A stretch of 64,000 nt of DNA from Oscillospiraceae bacterium (GTDB lineage Bacteria > Bacillota > Clostridia > Oscillospirales > Ruminococcaceae): contig JAEDDN010000001.1 of assembly GCA_016298065.1 (NCBI GenBank), positions 1-64,000 on the forward strand, read 5' to 3'. Below are positions 8,294-17,493 of the stretch, in pieces (positions within the stretch are counted from its first letter, which is position 1; each line of letters starts with the position of its first letter). A program made the translations under genes and the position numbers. The notes under the pieces were generated by a model. It was not told where the DNA came from. It did not search any database and saw nothing but the letters and a program-made list of their open reading frames with translations.

Positions 8294-9486
8294 AAAAGAA
8301 ACTTGCAGTCTTTTTAAGTGCTTTAGTAGTAGTTTTGGTTTTTGCTTCGCATATTCCCTCAAAGGACCTAAACGCCACAGCCATAGTACAGGCTATGGGT
8401 ATAGATTTGCACGACGGAAATATAGAACTGACTCTGCAGATTTTTTCCTCGCAAAGCTCAGGCTCAAGAACGGCGATAGACATAAGCGTTAACAATGCCG
8501 TTATTATAACCTCCAAAGGCAAAACGGTGGCGGAGGCCTTAAATAACGCAACCATGCTTCAAGGTAAAAAAATATCAATGGGGCATAATAGGGCGGTCGT
8601 AATAGGCCGTGAGCTTGCCGAAAGCGGAATAGAAGGCGTTTTCAGATATCTTGACCGCAACAGCCTCGTAAGGCAAAACGTACAGTTTCTTTTAGCTGAA
8701 AATACCGCAAAGGAAATTGTAAGCGCCGACATAGTAGAGGATATTTTAGCGGCTGAGGTAATAGAAAAAATTATAAACAACGGCTCGGAAAACGGCTATA
8801 TTTATAACTGCCCTTATTATATTTTAAGTGTAAAAATGTATTCCCACGACGGAGCAGGTGCTATGCCGATTATTTCGCTTCAGCCGGAGAAAAAGGAGGA
8901 GTCCTCTTCGGATAGCCAAGGCGACAGCGGTCAAAAAAGCACTATCACCTCAACAAATACCGTGAAAATAGATAAAGCTGGTGTATTTAAGGATTATAAG
9001 CTTATTGATACGCTCGATAACGCTCAGACCAGAGGACTTATATTTTTAAGCGACTATATTGAGGAAACCTTGCTTTTAGTTGAAGCCGAGGATTTAAAGG
9101 CGTCACTAAAAATTGTTTCGTATAATTCAAAGCTAAAGCCTACTCTTGACGATAAGGGGAACCCCGTATTTCTTTTTAAGGCAAACGTAAAGGTCACCAT
9201 TGACGAGCTGCTAACTGAAAGGGAGGTTGTCTTAGACGAAGAAACAATAAGCTTTTTGGAGCAAAAGGCAATCGAGATAATAACCGAGGAATGTAAAAGC
9301 GCCTTCGAAAAGACGGTAAATAAGGATAAATGTGATCTGCTAAATATGTCTGATTTGCTTTTAAGATATGAAAAAGAATATTTTTATTCTATAAAGGATA
9401 ATTTTAAGGAAAGCCTTAATAATATATCTCTTAAAACCGATATAGATTTAAGTATCAACAAAACGGGAATGGAAGCAAATCAGTAA
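8290..9486 (+). CDS. Ger(x)C family spore germination protein lacking a lipobox cysteine
   Basis: The C subunit of the germinant receptor, 398 residues. It starts at TTG 8290, with GAGGTG six bases upstream and a four-base overlap with gerB. After an N-terminal hydrophobic segment come AIVQAMGIDL, the conserved early GerC motif, and the C-terminal GerAC domain ending near LLNMSDLLLRYEKEYF. GerC proteins normally have a lipoprotein signal with GCWD-type sequence. Here the equivalent place reads FASHIPSKDLNA with no cysteine, so the protein would stay anchored by its signal helix or be cleaved and released. The acyl anchor is therefore missing in this copy. Confidence 0.9.
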   Translation: MKKKLAVFLSALVVVLVFASHIPSKDLNATAIVQAMGIDLHDGNIELTLQIFSSQSSGSRTAIDISVNNAVIITSKGKTVAEALNNATMLQGKKISMGHNRAVVIGRELAESGIEGVFRYLDRNSLVRQNVQFLLAENTAKEIVSADIVEDILAAEVIEKIINNGSENGYIYNCPYYILSVKMYSHDGAGAMPIISLQPEKKEESSSDSQGDSGQKSTITSTNTVKIDKAGVFKDYKLIDTLDNAQTRGLIFLSDYIEETLLLVEAEDLKASLKIVSYNSKLKPTLDDKGNPVFLFKANVKVTIDELLTEREVVLDEETISFLEQKAIEIITEECKSAFEKTVNKDKCDLLNMSDLLLRYEKEYFYSIKDNFKESLNNISLKTDIDLSINKTGMEANQ

Positions 9487-9494
9487 AGATTTTT

Positions 9495-9532
9495 AAATAA
9501 AAAAAGCCTGCCTAAGTATTTTTAGGCAGGCT
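9495..9532 (-). terminator. Terminator for the YcxB-like gene (minus strand)
   Basis: AGCCTGCCTAA pairs with TTAGGCAGGCT. On the minus strand it is followed by TTTTTTTATTT, whereas on the + strand there is little T after it. It therefore mainly ends the minus-strand gene, and perhaps also the ger operon. Confidence 0.8.
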
Positions 9533-9555
9533 ATGAAATTATAAGATTAAACTGA

Positions 9556-10053
9556 TTAACCCTTTAGCTTATAATTTTTGTAGCTTAATTTGTTTATTAA
9601 AAGATTTCTTATTTTTGAAAAGTCGCTTTTTTGAATACAGCTTTTAGGCAGGGTTTTAGTTGATTTATCCTTCATATAAAATAAAAAGTAGTTTTTTGTT
9701 TCCCTGACGCTTAAAAATTTATTGTAGCCGTACTTTTTTTCTTCCTCGTCGCCTGATTTTACTGTGAGCCCCTCGTCGTTTAAGGTAAGAATATTGTTAA
9801 CTGTAGCACCGGAGGTCTTTTTCTTTATCATTTTACTTAGTGAATATTCGTTAAATGCGATTATAAGTATAGGATAAGCGAAAAATATTACTGACAAAAT
9901 AACCGGGAATTTTAAAATAATACAAGCTATCGCCAATAAAAGAGAAACTATGATAATGACTGTATTAACAGGTCTTTTAACATATACGCTGTAATAAAAA
10001 ATATTGCGGTAATCGGCTTTTGTGAGGTTTGTGGTTACTTTTATCTCGTTCAT
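9556..10053 (-). CDS. YcxB-like membrane protein
   Basis: A 165-residue protein with two adjacent transmembrane helices (about residues 30-70). A short cytoplasmic domain follows with LTLNDEGLTVKSGDEEEKYGY-like pattern, then ETKNYFLFYM and a C-terminal TLPKSC. This matches the general pattern of the YcxB C-terminal domain, whose role is unknown. The ATG at 10053 has GGAGGAT upstream. It is a single gene, divergent from the heat-shock operon. Confidence 0.7.
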   Translation of the reverse strand: MNEIKVTTNLTKADYRNIFYYSVYVKRPVNTVIIIVSLLLAIACIILKFPVILSVIFFAYPILIIAFNEYSLSKMIKKKTSGATVNNILTLNDEGLTVKSGDEEEKKYGYNKFLSVRETKNYFLFYMKDKSTKTLPKSCIQKSDFSKIRNLLINKLSYKNYKLKG

Positions 10054-10177
10054 TTTATCCTCCGATATAAAAATTTTCTTAAATAATTATACCAATAAAA
10101 AGGGCGAGTTTCAACTGCCGGTATACTTATATAATATTTTGTTTAAATTTAATTTACAAATATATAATAAACAGCAC

Positions 10178-10206
10178 TTGACAATATAATGCAGTAGTGG
10201 TAAATT
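10178..10206 (+). promoter_or_regulatory. Sigma-A promoter of the hrcA operon
   Basis: A consensus TTGACA is 17 bases before TAAATT, immediately upstream of the CIRCE operator. Repressor binding would therefore cover the transcription start. Confidence 0.75.
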
Positions 10207-10210
10207 ATAT

Positions 10211-10237
10211 TTAGCACTCAAAGGTGTGGAGTGCTAA
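10211..10237. promoter_or_regulatory. CIRCE operator (HrcA binding site)
   Basis: A perfect consensus inverted repeat, TTAGCACTC-N9-GAGTGCTAA, lies 45 bases before hrcA. HrcA binds it to repress the hrcA-grpE-dnaK-dnaJ operon, which makes the operon autoregulated and heat-inducible. Confidence 0.97.
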
Positions 10238-10281
10238 GAGGTTTTCAACTATACTGTCGATAGTTAACAGAAGGTGAGAAT

Positions 10282-11313
10282 ATGGAACTTGACGACAGAA
10301 AGCTTAAAATACTTGCCGCTATTATTGACGAATATATAAAAACAGGCGAGCCTGTAGGCTCAAAAACGCTTATGAATGTTTCGGGGCTAAATGTATCGTC
10401 CGCAACTATCAGAAACGATATGGCGTTACTCGAAAAAATGGGCTTTGTGGAACAGCCTCATACCTCGGCGGGCAGAGTGCCGACATATATGGGGTACAGG
10501 CTTTATATCGACAAGCTTATGAGTCCGTATGTACTTACCGATAAAGAGAAAAAAGACATAGACTCAAAAATAGCAGGTCAAAGCTATACGGCTCAAACGG
10601 TTATAGATAACGCAGTAAGTGCTCTTTCGGATTTAACCGAGCTTGCGGTGGTTAATACAAGCTTTGCGCCAAAGTTTTCGGTTATCACAAGGGTAGAGGT
10701 TATTCCTGCAGGTAAAAGGCTTTATGCGCTTTTAATTATCACTTCGTCGGGAGATATCAAAAATAAGATATGCAGAGTCGAATTTGATTTAACCGATGAA
10801 CAGCTCGGATTTTTCGGAGAGTTTATAAATAAAAACCTTCACGGAATAAATATCGACAAATTAAATCCGGCAAGTTTTCAAAATCTTGCAATGGCGCTCG
10901 GAAGCTATATGATTACGCTTTCTCCGCTTCTTTATGCGGTGTATGAACTCAGCGAGGAGTTTCAGAAAAATAACGTAAATCTAAAGGGAGAAAGACTTCT
11001 TTTAGAGAAAAACGATTTTGACAGCGCCGAAATCATAAAGTTTTTGGACGAAAAGCAGGAGCTTGCAAATATGCTAAACGGTGCGTTAAGCGACATAAAC
11101 ATAGTATTCGGTAAGGAAAACGACCGCTTTGCGATAAGTAATTCGTCTATGATTATCACGCCGTATAAAATGGGCGACACACCGGTAGGCTCGCTTGGAG
11201 TAATAGGTCCTTTAAGGCTTGATTACAAGAGCGTTATACCTTATATGAGATACTTTTCCGACAGCGTTACACGCTTATTAAATAACTTAATAGAAAATGA
11301 TGACGAAAGGTGA
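10282..11313 (+). CDS. hrcA: Heat-inducible transcription repressor HrcA
   Basis: This 343-residue repressor binds CIRCE and needs GroEL for activity. The N-terminal winged-helix motif is clear (LDDRKLKILAAIIDEYI, GEPVGSKTL, SSATIRNDMALLE, HTSAGRVPT). The C-terminal part ends GSLGVIGPLRLDYKSVIPYM, the family's conserved end. AAGGTGA is eight bases before ATG 10282. It is the first gene of the hrcA-grpE-dnaK-dnaJ operon. The groESL operon, its usual second target, is not in this window. Confidence 0.97.
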   Translation: MELDDRKLKILAAIIDEYIKTGEPVGSKTLMNVSGLNVSSATIRNDMALLEKMGFVEQPHTSAGRVPTYMGYRLYIDKLMSPYVLTDKEKKDIDSKIAGQSYTAQTVIDNAVSALSDLTELAVVNTSFAPKFSVITRVEVIPAGKRLYALLIITSSGDIKNKICRVEFDLTDEQLGFFGEFINKNLHGINIDKLNPASFQNLAMALGSYMITLSPLLYAVYELSEEFQKNNVNLKGERLLLEKNDFDSAEIIKFLDEKQELANMLNGALSDINIVFGKENDRFAISNSSMIITPYKMGDTPVGSLGVIGPLRLDYKSVIPYMRYFSDSVTRLLNNLIENDDER

Positions 11314-11318
11314 ATGAT

Positions 11319-11870
11319 ATGGCAGAAAAAAAGCAAAAAAAGTCAGAGCCTCAAGAAGCAGAAAATAAAGAGGTAAAGGACACAAAGCTTGACGGCGAGG
11401 AAGAAACAGTAAATGAAACCCCGCAAAACGACGAACTCGAAGCCTTAAAAAAAGAAAACGACGACCTTAAAAATAAACTTTTAAGGAGTATGGCTGAGTT
11501 TGATAACTATAAAAAGCGCACCGTAAGGGAAAAAGAGGATTTGACTGTGTTTGTCAAATCGTCCTGTGCGCAAAGCATCATAACATTAGTGGATAACTTT
11601 GAAAGAGCGCTTGAATGTGAATGCTCCGACGAGAGCTTTAAAAAGGGAATCGAAATGCTTTTTAGTCAGTTTAACGATACTTTAAAACAGCTCGGCGTAG
11701 AAGAAATAGAAGCATTAAATAAGCCGTTTGATCCCGAGCTTCACTGTGCCGTAAATACGGTTTCGGACGATAGCTTTGATAAAAACACGGTTTGTCAGGT
11801 GTTCCAAAAGGGTTATAAAATAGGCGATAAGATTGTAAGACACGCTATGGTCGTGGTCGCAAATCCGTAA
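11319..11870 (+). CDS. grpE: Nucleotide exchange factor GrpE
   Basis: It accelerates ADP release from DnaK. It has 183 residues from ATG 11319, chosen because AAAGGTGA lies just upstream; an in-frame GTG at 11310 overlapping hrcA is possible. The first 45 residues are charged and disordered (MAEKKQKKSEPQ). The long dimerisation helix follows with LLRSMAEFDNYKKRT. The C-terminal beta domain has FDPELHCAV and the GYKIGDKIVRHAMVVVA end. Its expression is coupled to hrcA. Confidence 0.96.
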   Translation: MAEKKQKKSEPQEAENKEVKDTKLDGEEETVNETPQNDELEALKKENDDLKNKLLRSMAEFDNYKKRTVREKEDLTVFVKSSCAQSIITLVDNFERALECECSDESFKKGIEMLFSQFNDTLKQLGVEEIEALNKPFDPELHCAVNTVSDDSFDKNTVCQVFQKGYKIGDKIVRHAMVVVANP

Positions 11871-11919
11871 GCCGTTTACAAAACTTAATATATAAAATAT
11901 TTTTCAGGAGGAATTTATT

Positions 11920-13764
11920 ATGGGAAAAATTATCGGTATTGACTTAGGTACAACAAATTCATGCGTATCTGTTATGGAGGGTGGCGAGCCTGTAGTTATC
12001 ACTAACTCTGAGGGTGCGAGAACAACACCGTCTGTAGTAGCTTTTACAAAGGACGGCGAAAGACTTGTAGGTACTGTTGCAAAACGTCAGGCAGTAACAA
12101 ACCACGAAAGAACAATAAGCTCAATTAAACGTCACATGGGCAGTGACTACAAAGTAAATATAGACGGTAAGGATTTCTCACCTCAGATGATTTCGGCTAT
12201 GATTTTACAAAAATTAAAGGCTGATGCAGAAAGCTATTTGGGTGAAACGGTAACCGAAGCGGTTATCACAGTACCGGCTTACTTTACCGACGCACAAAGA
12301 CAGGCAACAAAAGACGCAGGTAAAATTGCAGGTCTTGACGTAAAGCGTATCATCAACGAGCCTACGGCTGCAGCTTTGGCATACGGCGTTGATAAGGAAG
12401 AAGAGCAAAAGATAATGGTATACGACTTGGGCGGTGGTACCTTCGATGTTTCAATCATTGAAATGGGCGACGGCGTTCAGGAGGTTTTAGCTACCGCAGG
12501 TAACAATAAGCTCGGCGGCGATGACTTTGACCAAAGAATTATCGACTGGCTTGTAAGTGAATTTAAACGTGAACAGGGTATAGATTTATCAGCCGATAAA
12601 ATGGCTATGCAACGCTTAAAGGAAGCCGCAGAAAAAGCTAAAATCGAGCTTTCAAACGTTCCTACAAGCCAGATAAACCTTCCGTTTATCACAGCAGACG
12701 CAACAGGTCCTAAGCACCTTGACGTAACCTTGTCAAGAGCTAAATTTAACGAATTAACCTCTGACCTTGTAGAAGCAACAATGGGTCCTGTACGTCAGGC
12801 TTTGTCCGACTCCGGACTTTCAACCTCAGAGCTTAACAAGGTATTGATGGTAGGCGGTTCTTCCCGTATTCCTGCCGTTATAGACGCAGTTAAAAACTTA
12901 ATCGGCAAAGATCCGTTTAAGGGCATTAACCCTGACGAATGTGTTGCAATCGGTGCGGCAATTCAGGGCGGTGTACTCGGCGGCGACGTTAAGGGCTTGC
13001 TCCTTTTGGACGTTACTCCGCTTTCACTCGGTATCGAAACCTTGGGCGGTGTTTGCACAAGAATGATTGAGCGTAACACTACAATTCCTACAAAGAAATC
13101 ACAGGTATATTCTACTGCCGCAGACGGTCAAACTTCGGTTGAAATTCATATACTGCAAGGTGAACGTGAATTTGCAAAGGATAACAAAACCTTAGGTATG
13201 TTCAGACTTGACGGTATTCCGTCAGCTCCGAGAGGCGTTCCGCAAATCGAAGTTACCTTTGACATTGACGCAAACGGTATCGTTCACGTTTCCGCTAAGG
13301 ATTTGGGCACAGGTAAAGAACAGCACATCACCATCACATCTTCAACCAATATGTCTAAGGAAGATATAGATAAGGCTGTTAAGGAAGCAGAACAGTTTGC
13401 CGCTGAAGATAAAAAGCGCAAGGAAGAGGTTGACGTAAGAAATAACGCCGATCAGATGGTATTCCAGTGCGAAAAAACCTTAAATGACGCAGGCGATAAG
13501 ATTTCCGCAGAGGATAAGGCTACTGTAGAGCCTAAGATAAACGAACTCAAGGAAGCTTTAAAGGGCAGTGATATAGAAGCTATCAAAACAAAACAAGATG
13601 AGCTTCAAAAAGCCTTTTACGCTATAAGCGAAAAGCTTTATAAGGACGCTGCCGCACAGGCACAGGCTCAGCAGTCAGACGCTGCACAAGGTGCTTCCGG
13701 TGATAATAACGGTGCCGATTACGTTGATGCAGACTACACAGAGGTAGACGATGACAATAAATAG
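11920..13764 (+). CDS. dnaK: Chaperone protein DnaK (Hsp70)
   Basis: An ATP-dependent folding chaperone of 614 residues, the Gram-positive length that lacks one subdomain segment of the proteobacterial ATPase. Signatures: IGIDLGTTNSCV (residues 4-15), VYDLGGGTFDVSI and VLMVGGSSRIPAV. The hydrophobic linker is GLLLLDVTPLSLGIETLGG. The tail is Ala/Gln-rich and ends VDADYTEVDDD. AGGAGG precedes ATG 11920. Codon use is more biased than in neighbours, as expected for a highly expressed gene. Confidence 0.99.
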   Translation: MGKIIGIDLGTTNSCVSVMEGGEPVVITNSEGARTTPSVVAFTKDGERLVGTVAKRQAVTNHERTISSIKRHMGSDYKVNIDGKDFSPQMISAMILQKLKADAESYLGETVTEAVITVPAYFTDAQRQATKDAGKIAGLDVKRIINEPTAAALAYGVDKEEEQKIMVYDLGGGTFDVSIIEMGDGVQEVLATAGNNKLGGDDFDQRIIDWLVSEFKREQGIDLSADKMAMQRLKEAAEKAKIELSNVPTSQINLPFITADATGPKHLDVTLSRAKFNELTSDLVEATMGPVRQALSDSGLSTSELNKVLMVGGSSRIPAVIDAVKNLIGKDPFKGINPDECVAIGAAIQGGVLGGDVKGLLLLDVTPLSLGIETLGGVCTRMIERNTTIPTKKSQVYSTAADGQTSVEIHILQGEREFAKDNKTLGMFRLDGIPSAPRGVPQIEVTFDIDANGIVHVSAKDLGTGKEQHITITSSTNMSKEDIDKAVKEAEQFAAEDKKRKEEVDVRNNADQMVFQCEKTLNDAGDKISAEDKATVEPKINELKEALKGSDIEAIKTKQDELQKAFYAISEKLYKDAAAQAQAQQSDAAQGASGDNNGADYVDADYTEVDDDNK

Positions 13765-13777
13765 AGTAAATACGGCG

Positions 13778-13809
13778 TTTTGCAGTTGGATTTTTATCCA
13801 ACTGCAAAA
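13778..13809 (+). promoter_or_regulatory. Intercistronic hairpin between dnaK and dnaJ
   Basis: A perfect 14-bp stem (TTTTGCAGTTGGAT) with a four-T loop has no following T-run, and dnaJ starts 25 bases later. It looks like an mRNA processing or stability element, or a partial attenuator that sets dnaK above dnaJ, rather than a full terminator. Confidence 0.6.
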
Positions 13810-13833
13810 GCTATGTAAAAGGTGGTAAATTTC

Positions 13834-14997
13834 TTGGCAGACAAAAGAGATTACTATGAAGTTTTGGGCGTACAAAAGGGTGCGACCGATGACGAAATAA
13901 AAAAGGCTTACCGTAAGCTTGCAAAAAAATATCACCCCGACTTAAACCCCGACGATAAAACGGCTGAAAAAAACTTTAAAGAGGTAAACGAAGCATACGA
14001 GGTGCTGTCCGACTCTCAAAAGCGTTCCAGATACGACCAGTTCGGCCACGCAGGCGTAGATCCGAGCTACGGCGGCGGGGCAGGCGGATTTTCCGGCTTT
14101 GGCGGGTTTGGCTCATCAGGCGGTTTCAGCGACTTGGGCGACATATTTGACAGCTTTTTCGGCGGTGGCTTCGGCTCTTCACAGCGCAGAGCAAACCCCA
14201 ATGCTCCGAGACAGGGTCAGGATATACACACAAGCGTTACTATCAGCTTTTTTGAAGCCTGTCACGGCGTTAAAAAGACAATCAACATAAAAAGGCAGGA
14301 AAACTGCCAAAAGTGTAACGGCAGCGGTTGTGAGCCGGGACACAGCGCCAAAACCTGTGGCGAATGTAACGGCACAGGTCAGGTAAAATACGTTCAGCGT
14401 ACTCCGTTAGGCTCCATAAGCTCGTCAAGACCGTGCTCAAAGTGCGGCGGAAAGGGCAAGATAATTGAAAATCCGTGTACCACCTGTAAGGGTACGGGCA
14501 AGACGTTAAACCCAAAGACAATAGAGGTTTCAATTCCTGCAGGTATAGATGACGGTCAAACCTTGTCGGTAAGAGGTCAGGGACACGCAGGTACTAACGG
14601 CGGACCTGCCGGAAATTTAAACGTCACCGTTACTGTGCGCCCCGACGCTTTGTTTAGACGTGAAGGGTACGACGTATGGTGTGAAATCCCCATTACTTAT
14701 TATCAAGCTGTCGTAGGCGATGAGATTACCGTGCCATCGATAGACGGCAAGATAAAATACACAGTTCCTGCCGGAACACAGCCGGGCACTGTATTCAGAC
14801 TCAAGGAAAAGGGAATACAGCGCTTAAACGGCAGAGGCAGAGGAAATCAGTTCGTTCAGGTTTCGGTTGAGGTTCCCAAAAATCTAAATAAGGAACAATT
14901 AGGTATACTCTCAAACTTCGAAAATTCACTTAATGACAAAAATTATGCCAAAAGAAAATCGTTTTTCGATAAGCTAAAAGATACATTTAAAAATTAA
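13834..14997 (+). CDS. dnaJ: Chaperone protein DnaJ
   Basis: Co-chaperone that delivers substrates to DnaK and stimulates its ATPase. It has 387 residues from TTG 13834, which has AAAGGTGG eight bases upstream. A GTG at 13822 would overlap that ribosome site and is less likely. The J domain has YRKLAKKYHPDLNP with the HPD triad. A Gly/Phe-rich region follows, then four CxxCxGxG zinc repeats (CQKCNGSG, CGECNGTG, CSKCGGKG, CTTCKGTG) and the C-terminal substrate domain. It is the last gene of the heat-shock operon. Confidence 0.97.
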   Translation: MADKRDYYEVLGVQKGATDDEIKKAYRKLAKKYHPDLNPDDKTAEKNFKEVNEAYEVLSDSQKRSRYDQFGHAGVDPSYGGGAGGFSGFGGFGSSGGFSDLGDIFDSFFGGGFGSSQRRANPNAPRQGQDIHTSVTISFFEACHGVKKTINIKRQENCQKCNGSGCEPGHSAKTCGECNGTGQVKYVQRTPLGSISSSRPCSKCGGKGKIIENPCTTCKGTGKTLNPKTIEVSIPAGIDDGQTLSVRGQGHAGTNGGPAGNLNVTVTVRPDALFRREGYDVWCEIPITYYQAVVGDEITVPSIDGKIKYTVPAGTQPGTVFRLKEKGIQRLNGRGRGNQFVQVSVEVPKNLNKEQLGILSNFENSLNDKNYAKRKSFFDKLKDTFKN

Positions 14998-15046
14998 CAC
15001 AAAAAACAATTTTTACTCTCGGCATAAGAAATTTTAATATGTCTAT

Positions 15047-15089
15047 AATAATAAGGGTTGATTAAATATCAGTCCTTATTATTTTTTGA
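15047..15089 (+). terminator. Terminator of the heat-shock operon
   Basis: AATAATAAGG pairs with CCTTATTATT (15074-15083) across a 17-base loop and is followed by TTTT. Together with the murA promoter it fills most of the 310-base gap between dnaJ and murA. Confidence 0.7.
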
Positions 15090-15168
15090 TAAAAAGAGTG
15101 CGTTCATACATTTTATCGGAAAAAATCAAAAAATAAGACATATAATCGAATAAAATGATAAATTTGCT

Positions 15169-15196
15169 TTGCTTTTTTATAATTTTGTGGTATAAT
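15169..15196 (+). promoter_or_regulatory. Candidate murA promoter
   Basis: TTGCTT is 16 bases before TATAAT (15191-15196), about 110 bases upstream of the murA start, which leaves a sizeable leader. Confidence 0.5.
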
Positions 15197-15307
15197 AATA
15201 CATCATATATAAGTTGTTATAATTTAAAAATAGCTAAAGTTTTAAACATAGATACTATACTCTCAAAGCTTAAATACATATTAAGTGAAATAAAGGGGGA
15301 AGGTTGT

Positions 15308-16594
15308 TTGGGAAAATACGTTATTAACGGAGGACGTAAACTCACAGGCGAAGTTTCTATAAGCGGCGCAAAAAACGCAGTTGTAGGAATATTGCCGGCA
15401 ACTATTTTGGCAGACGGTCCTTGTATAATAGAAAACATTCCGAACATCAGCGACGTTTCTGTAATAACAGATATTTTGTGTGACTTAGGCGCAAAGATAA
15501 AGGTAATAAATAAATCCACTCTTGAAATAGATACTACTCACATAAACACAACTGAGGTTCCTTACGACAGAGCTAAAAATTTAAGAGCTTCATATTATTT
15601 TTTGGGAGCCTTGCTCGGCAGATTTAATCACGCTAAGGTGGCATTGCCGGGAGGTTGTTATTTAGGTGTAAGACCTGTTGACTTGCACTTAAAAGGCTTT
15701 AACTGTCTCGGCGCAGATTGGAATCTCGAATACGGTATGATTGACGTTAAAGCCGATAAGCTTGTCGGCGGAAGAGTTTATTTTGACGTGGTGTCGGTAG
15801 GCGCTACCATTAACGTAATGCTTGCCGCTGTAAAGGCGCAGGGCACTACCATTCTCGAAAACGCCGCAAAAGAGCCTCACATAGTTGACGTAGCAAACTT
15901 TTTAAACTCTATGGGCGCTAACATTATGGGCGCAGGCACCGACGTAATAAAAATAAAGGGCGTTAAATCACTTCACGGTTCGGAATATTCCATTATTCCC
16001 GACCAAATCGAAGCAGGTACTTATATGATAGCCGCCGCCGCTACAAAGGGCGATGTGCTTGTAAAAAACGTAATCCCCAAGCACCTTGAAAGTATTACTT
16101 CAGAGCTTCAGCAAATAGGCGTTGAAATCACCGAATATGACGACAGCGTCAGAGTAAGATATAAAGGGCCTTTAAATAAGGCTGTAATAAAAACCAGACC
16201 TCATCCCGGTTTTCCTACCGATATGCAACCCCAGATAACTACCTTATTGTCGCTTGCAGACGGTGCCAGCATTATCACCGAGGGTATATGGGACAACCGC
16301 TTTAAATATGTTGACGAGCTCAGAAAGATGGGCGCAGATATTGCGGTTGACGGTAGAGTTGCTATAGTCGAGGGCATAGGTGAATACAGTCCGGCGCCTG
16401 TAAAGGCGACTGACTTGCGTGCGGGTGCGGCGCTTATTATTGCGGCTCTGTCCTGTTCGGGAACTACCGAGATTGAGGATATTCACCATGTAGAGCGAGG
16501 CTATGAGGATATAGAATTAAAGCTTCGCAATTTGGGCGCAGATATTAAAAAGGTATATGTTCCCGATAATACTGCCCTAAAAAAAGCATTATAG
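15308..16594 (+). CDS. murA: UDP-N-acetylglucosamine 1-carboxyvinyltransferase
   Basis: It transfers enolpyruvate from PEP to UDP-GlcNAc, the first committed step of peptidoglycan synthesis. It has 428 residues from TTG 15308, with GGGGGAAGG just upstream; the longer frame from 15155 is unsupported. The start KYVINGGRKLTGEVSISGAK contains the conserved Lys and Asn. The loop PGGCYLGVRPVDLH carries the catalytic, fosfomycin-target Cys. The protein ends RGYEDIELKLRNLGADI, typical of MurA. It is a single gene between its own promoter and terminator. Confidence 0.97.
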   Translation: MGKYVINGGRKLTGEVSISGAKNAVVGILPATILADGPCIIENIPNISDVSVITDILCDLGAKIKVINKSTLEIDTTHINTTEVPYDRAKNLRASYYFLGALLGRFNHAKVALPGGCYLGVRPVDLHLKGFNCLGADWNLEYGMIDVKADKLVGGRVYFDVVSVGATINVMLAAVKAQGTTILENAAKEPHIVDVANFLNSMGANIMGAGTDVIKIKGVKSLHGSEYSIIPDQIEAGTYMIAAAATKGDVLVKNVIPKHLESITSELQQIGVEITEYDDSVRVRYKGPLNKAVIKTRPHPGFPTDMQPQITTLLSLADGASIITEGIWDNRFKYVDELRKMGADIAVDGRVAIVEGIGEYSPAPVKATDLRAGAALIIAALSCSGTTEIEDIHHVERGYEDIELKLRNLGADIKKVYVPDNTALKKAL

Positions 16595-16596
16595 TA

Positions 16597-16660
16597 TAAA
16601 AGACTGTATCAAAGCTTGAGTGACCGTAAATGTCATTTTTCTTTGAAACAGTCTTTTTTT
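16597..16660 (+). terminator. Terminator after murA
   Basis: AAAAGACTGTATCAAAG pairs with CTTTGAAACAGTCTTTT, with one mismatch and a 27-base loop, and ends in seven T. Confidence 0.85.
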
Positions 16661-16699
16661 ATAAGATAGAGTTAACCTTATATAACTTTGGGAGGATTT

Positions 16700-17491
16700 A
16701 TGTCTTTTATTTATACCTTGTGCAGTTCTTCTAAGGGAAACTGTACATATATAGGAACTAAAAAGTCCGGCGTTTTGATTGACGCAGGAATAGGAATAAA
16801 AAAGTTTGCCACTCATCTTAGTATGATAGACGTAAAAAAATCTGCTATAAAGGCAATTTTTGTAACGCATGAACACACCGACCACATAAGCGGACTCGCA
16901 AGGATACAAAAAGCTTTAAATATACCGCTTTATGCGTCAAAAGGCACTTTAAAACAGCTTGTCTTAAAGGGTACGGTCAGCGAAAGCGATAACTTAAATG
17001 AGATAAACGAGAGCGTTTTAATTGACGATATAAAAATCTCACCCTTTAAAACCCCTCACGACTGCGTAGAAAGCGTAGGATATGTTATAAACACACCGGA
17101 TAATAAAAAGATAAGTATCTGCACAGACTTAGGATATGTAACCGACGGGATACATAATAGCATTTGTGGCAGTGATTTTGTACTTATAGAGAGTAACTAC
17201 GACAAAGGACTTTTAGAGGTGTCTGATTACCCGTATATGTTAAAAAAGCGAATTGCAGGGGAGAAAGGTCATCTCTCAAACGAGGACTGTACAGCTGAAA
17301 TTTTAAAGCTTTTTAGCGAGGGTACAAAAAATTTCCTATTAGGGCATTTAAGTGAGCAAAATAACCGTCCCGAGCTTGCGTATGCGCACGTTGTATCGGC
17401 GCTTGCAAAGCAAGGTGCAAAGGTGGCTGTTGACTACAACCTAAAGGTTGCGCCCAAAACAAACGTCGGAAATATTATAGAGGTAAAATAA
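16700..17491 (+). CDS. MBL-fold hydrolase, YycJ/WalJ type
   Basis: A metallo-beta-lactamase-fold protein of 263 residues. The metal-binding motif THEHTDHISGL is present, and FIYTLCSSSKGNCTYI at the N terminus is typical of the YycJ (WalJ) family. In Firmicutes that family is linked to the WalRK cell-wall/division system and to DNA exonuclease-like activity. walRK are not adjacent here. ATG 16700 follows GGGAGGA by five bases. It is directly followed by rlmH (2 bases), the same neighbour order seen in Bacillus and Staphylococcus. Confidence 0.88.
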   Translation: MSFIYTLCSSSKGNCTYIGTKKSGVLIDAGIGIKKFATHLSMIDVKKSAIKAIFVTHEHTDHISGLARIQKALNIPLYASKGTLKQLVLKGTVSESDNLNEINESVLIDDIKISPFKTPHDCVESVGYVINTPDNKKISICTDLGYVTDGIHNSICGSDFVLIESNYDKGLLEVSDYPYMLKKRIAGEKGHLSNEDCTAEILKLFSEGTKNFLLGHLSEQNNRPELAYAHVVSALAKQGAKVAVDYNLKVAPKTNVGNIIEVK

Positions 17492-17493
17492 AA

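Noticed and set aside
15155..15307. N-terminal extension of MurA
   Set aside because: The extra ~50 residues are hydrophobic/AT-coded, lie over the promoter and leader, and the TTG at 15308 has a strong ribosome site and matches the usual MurA start.
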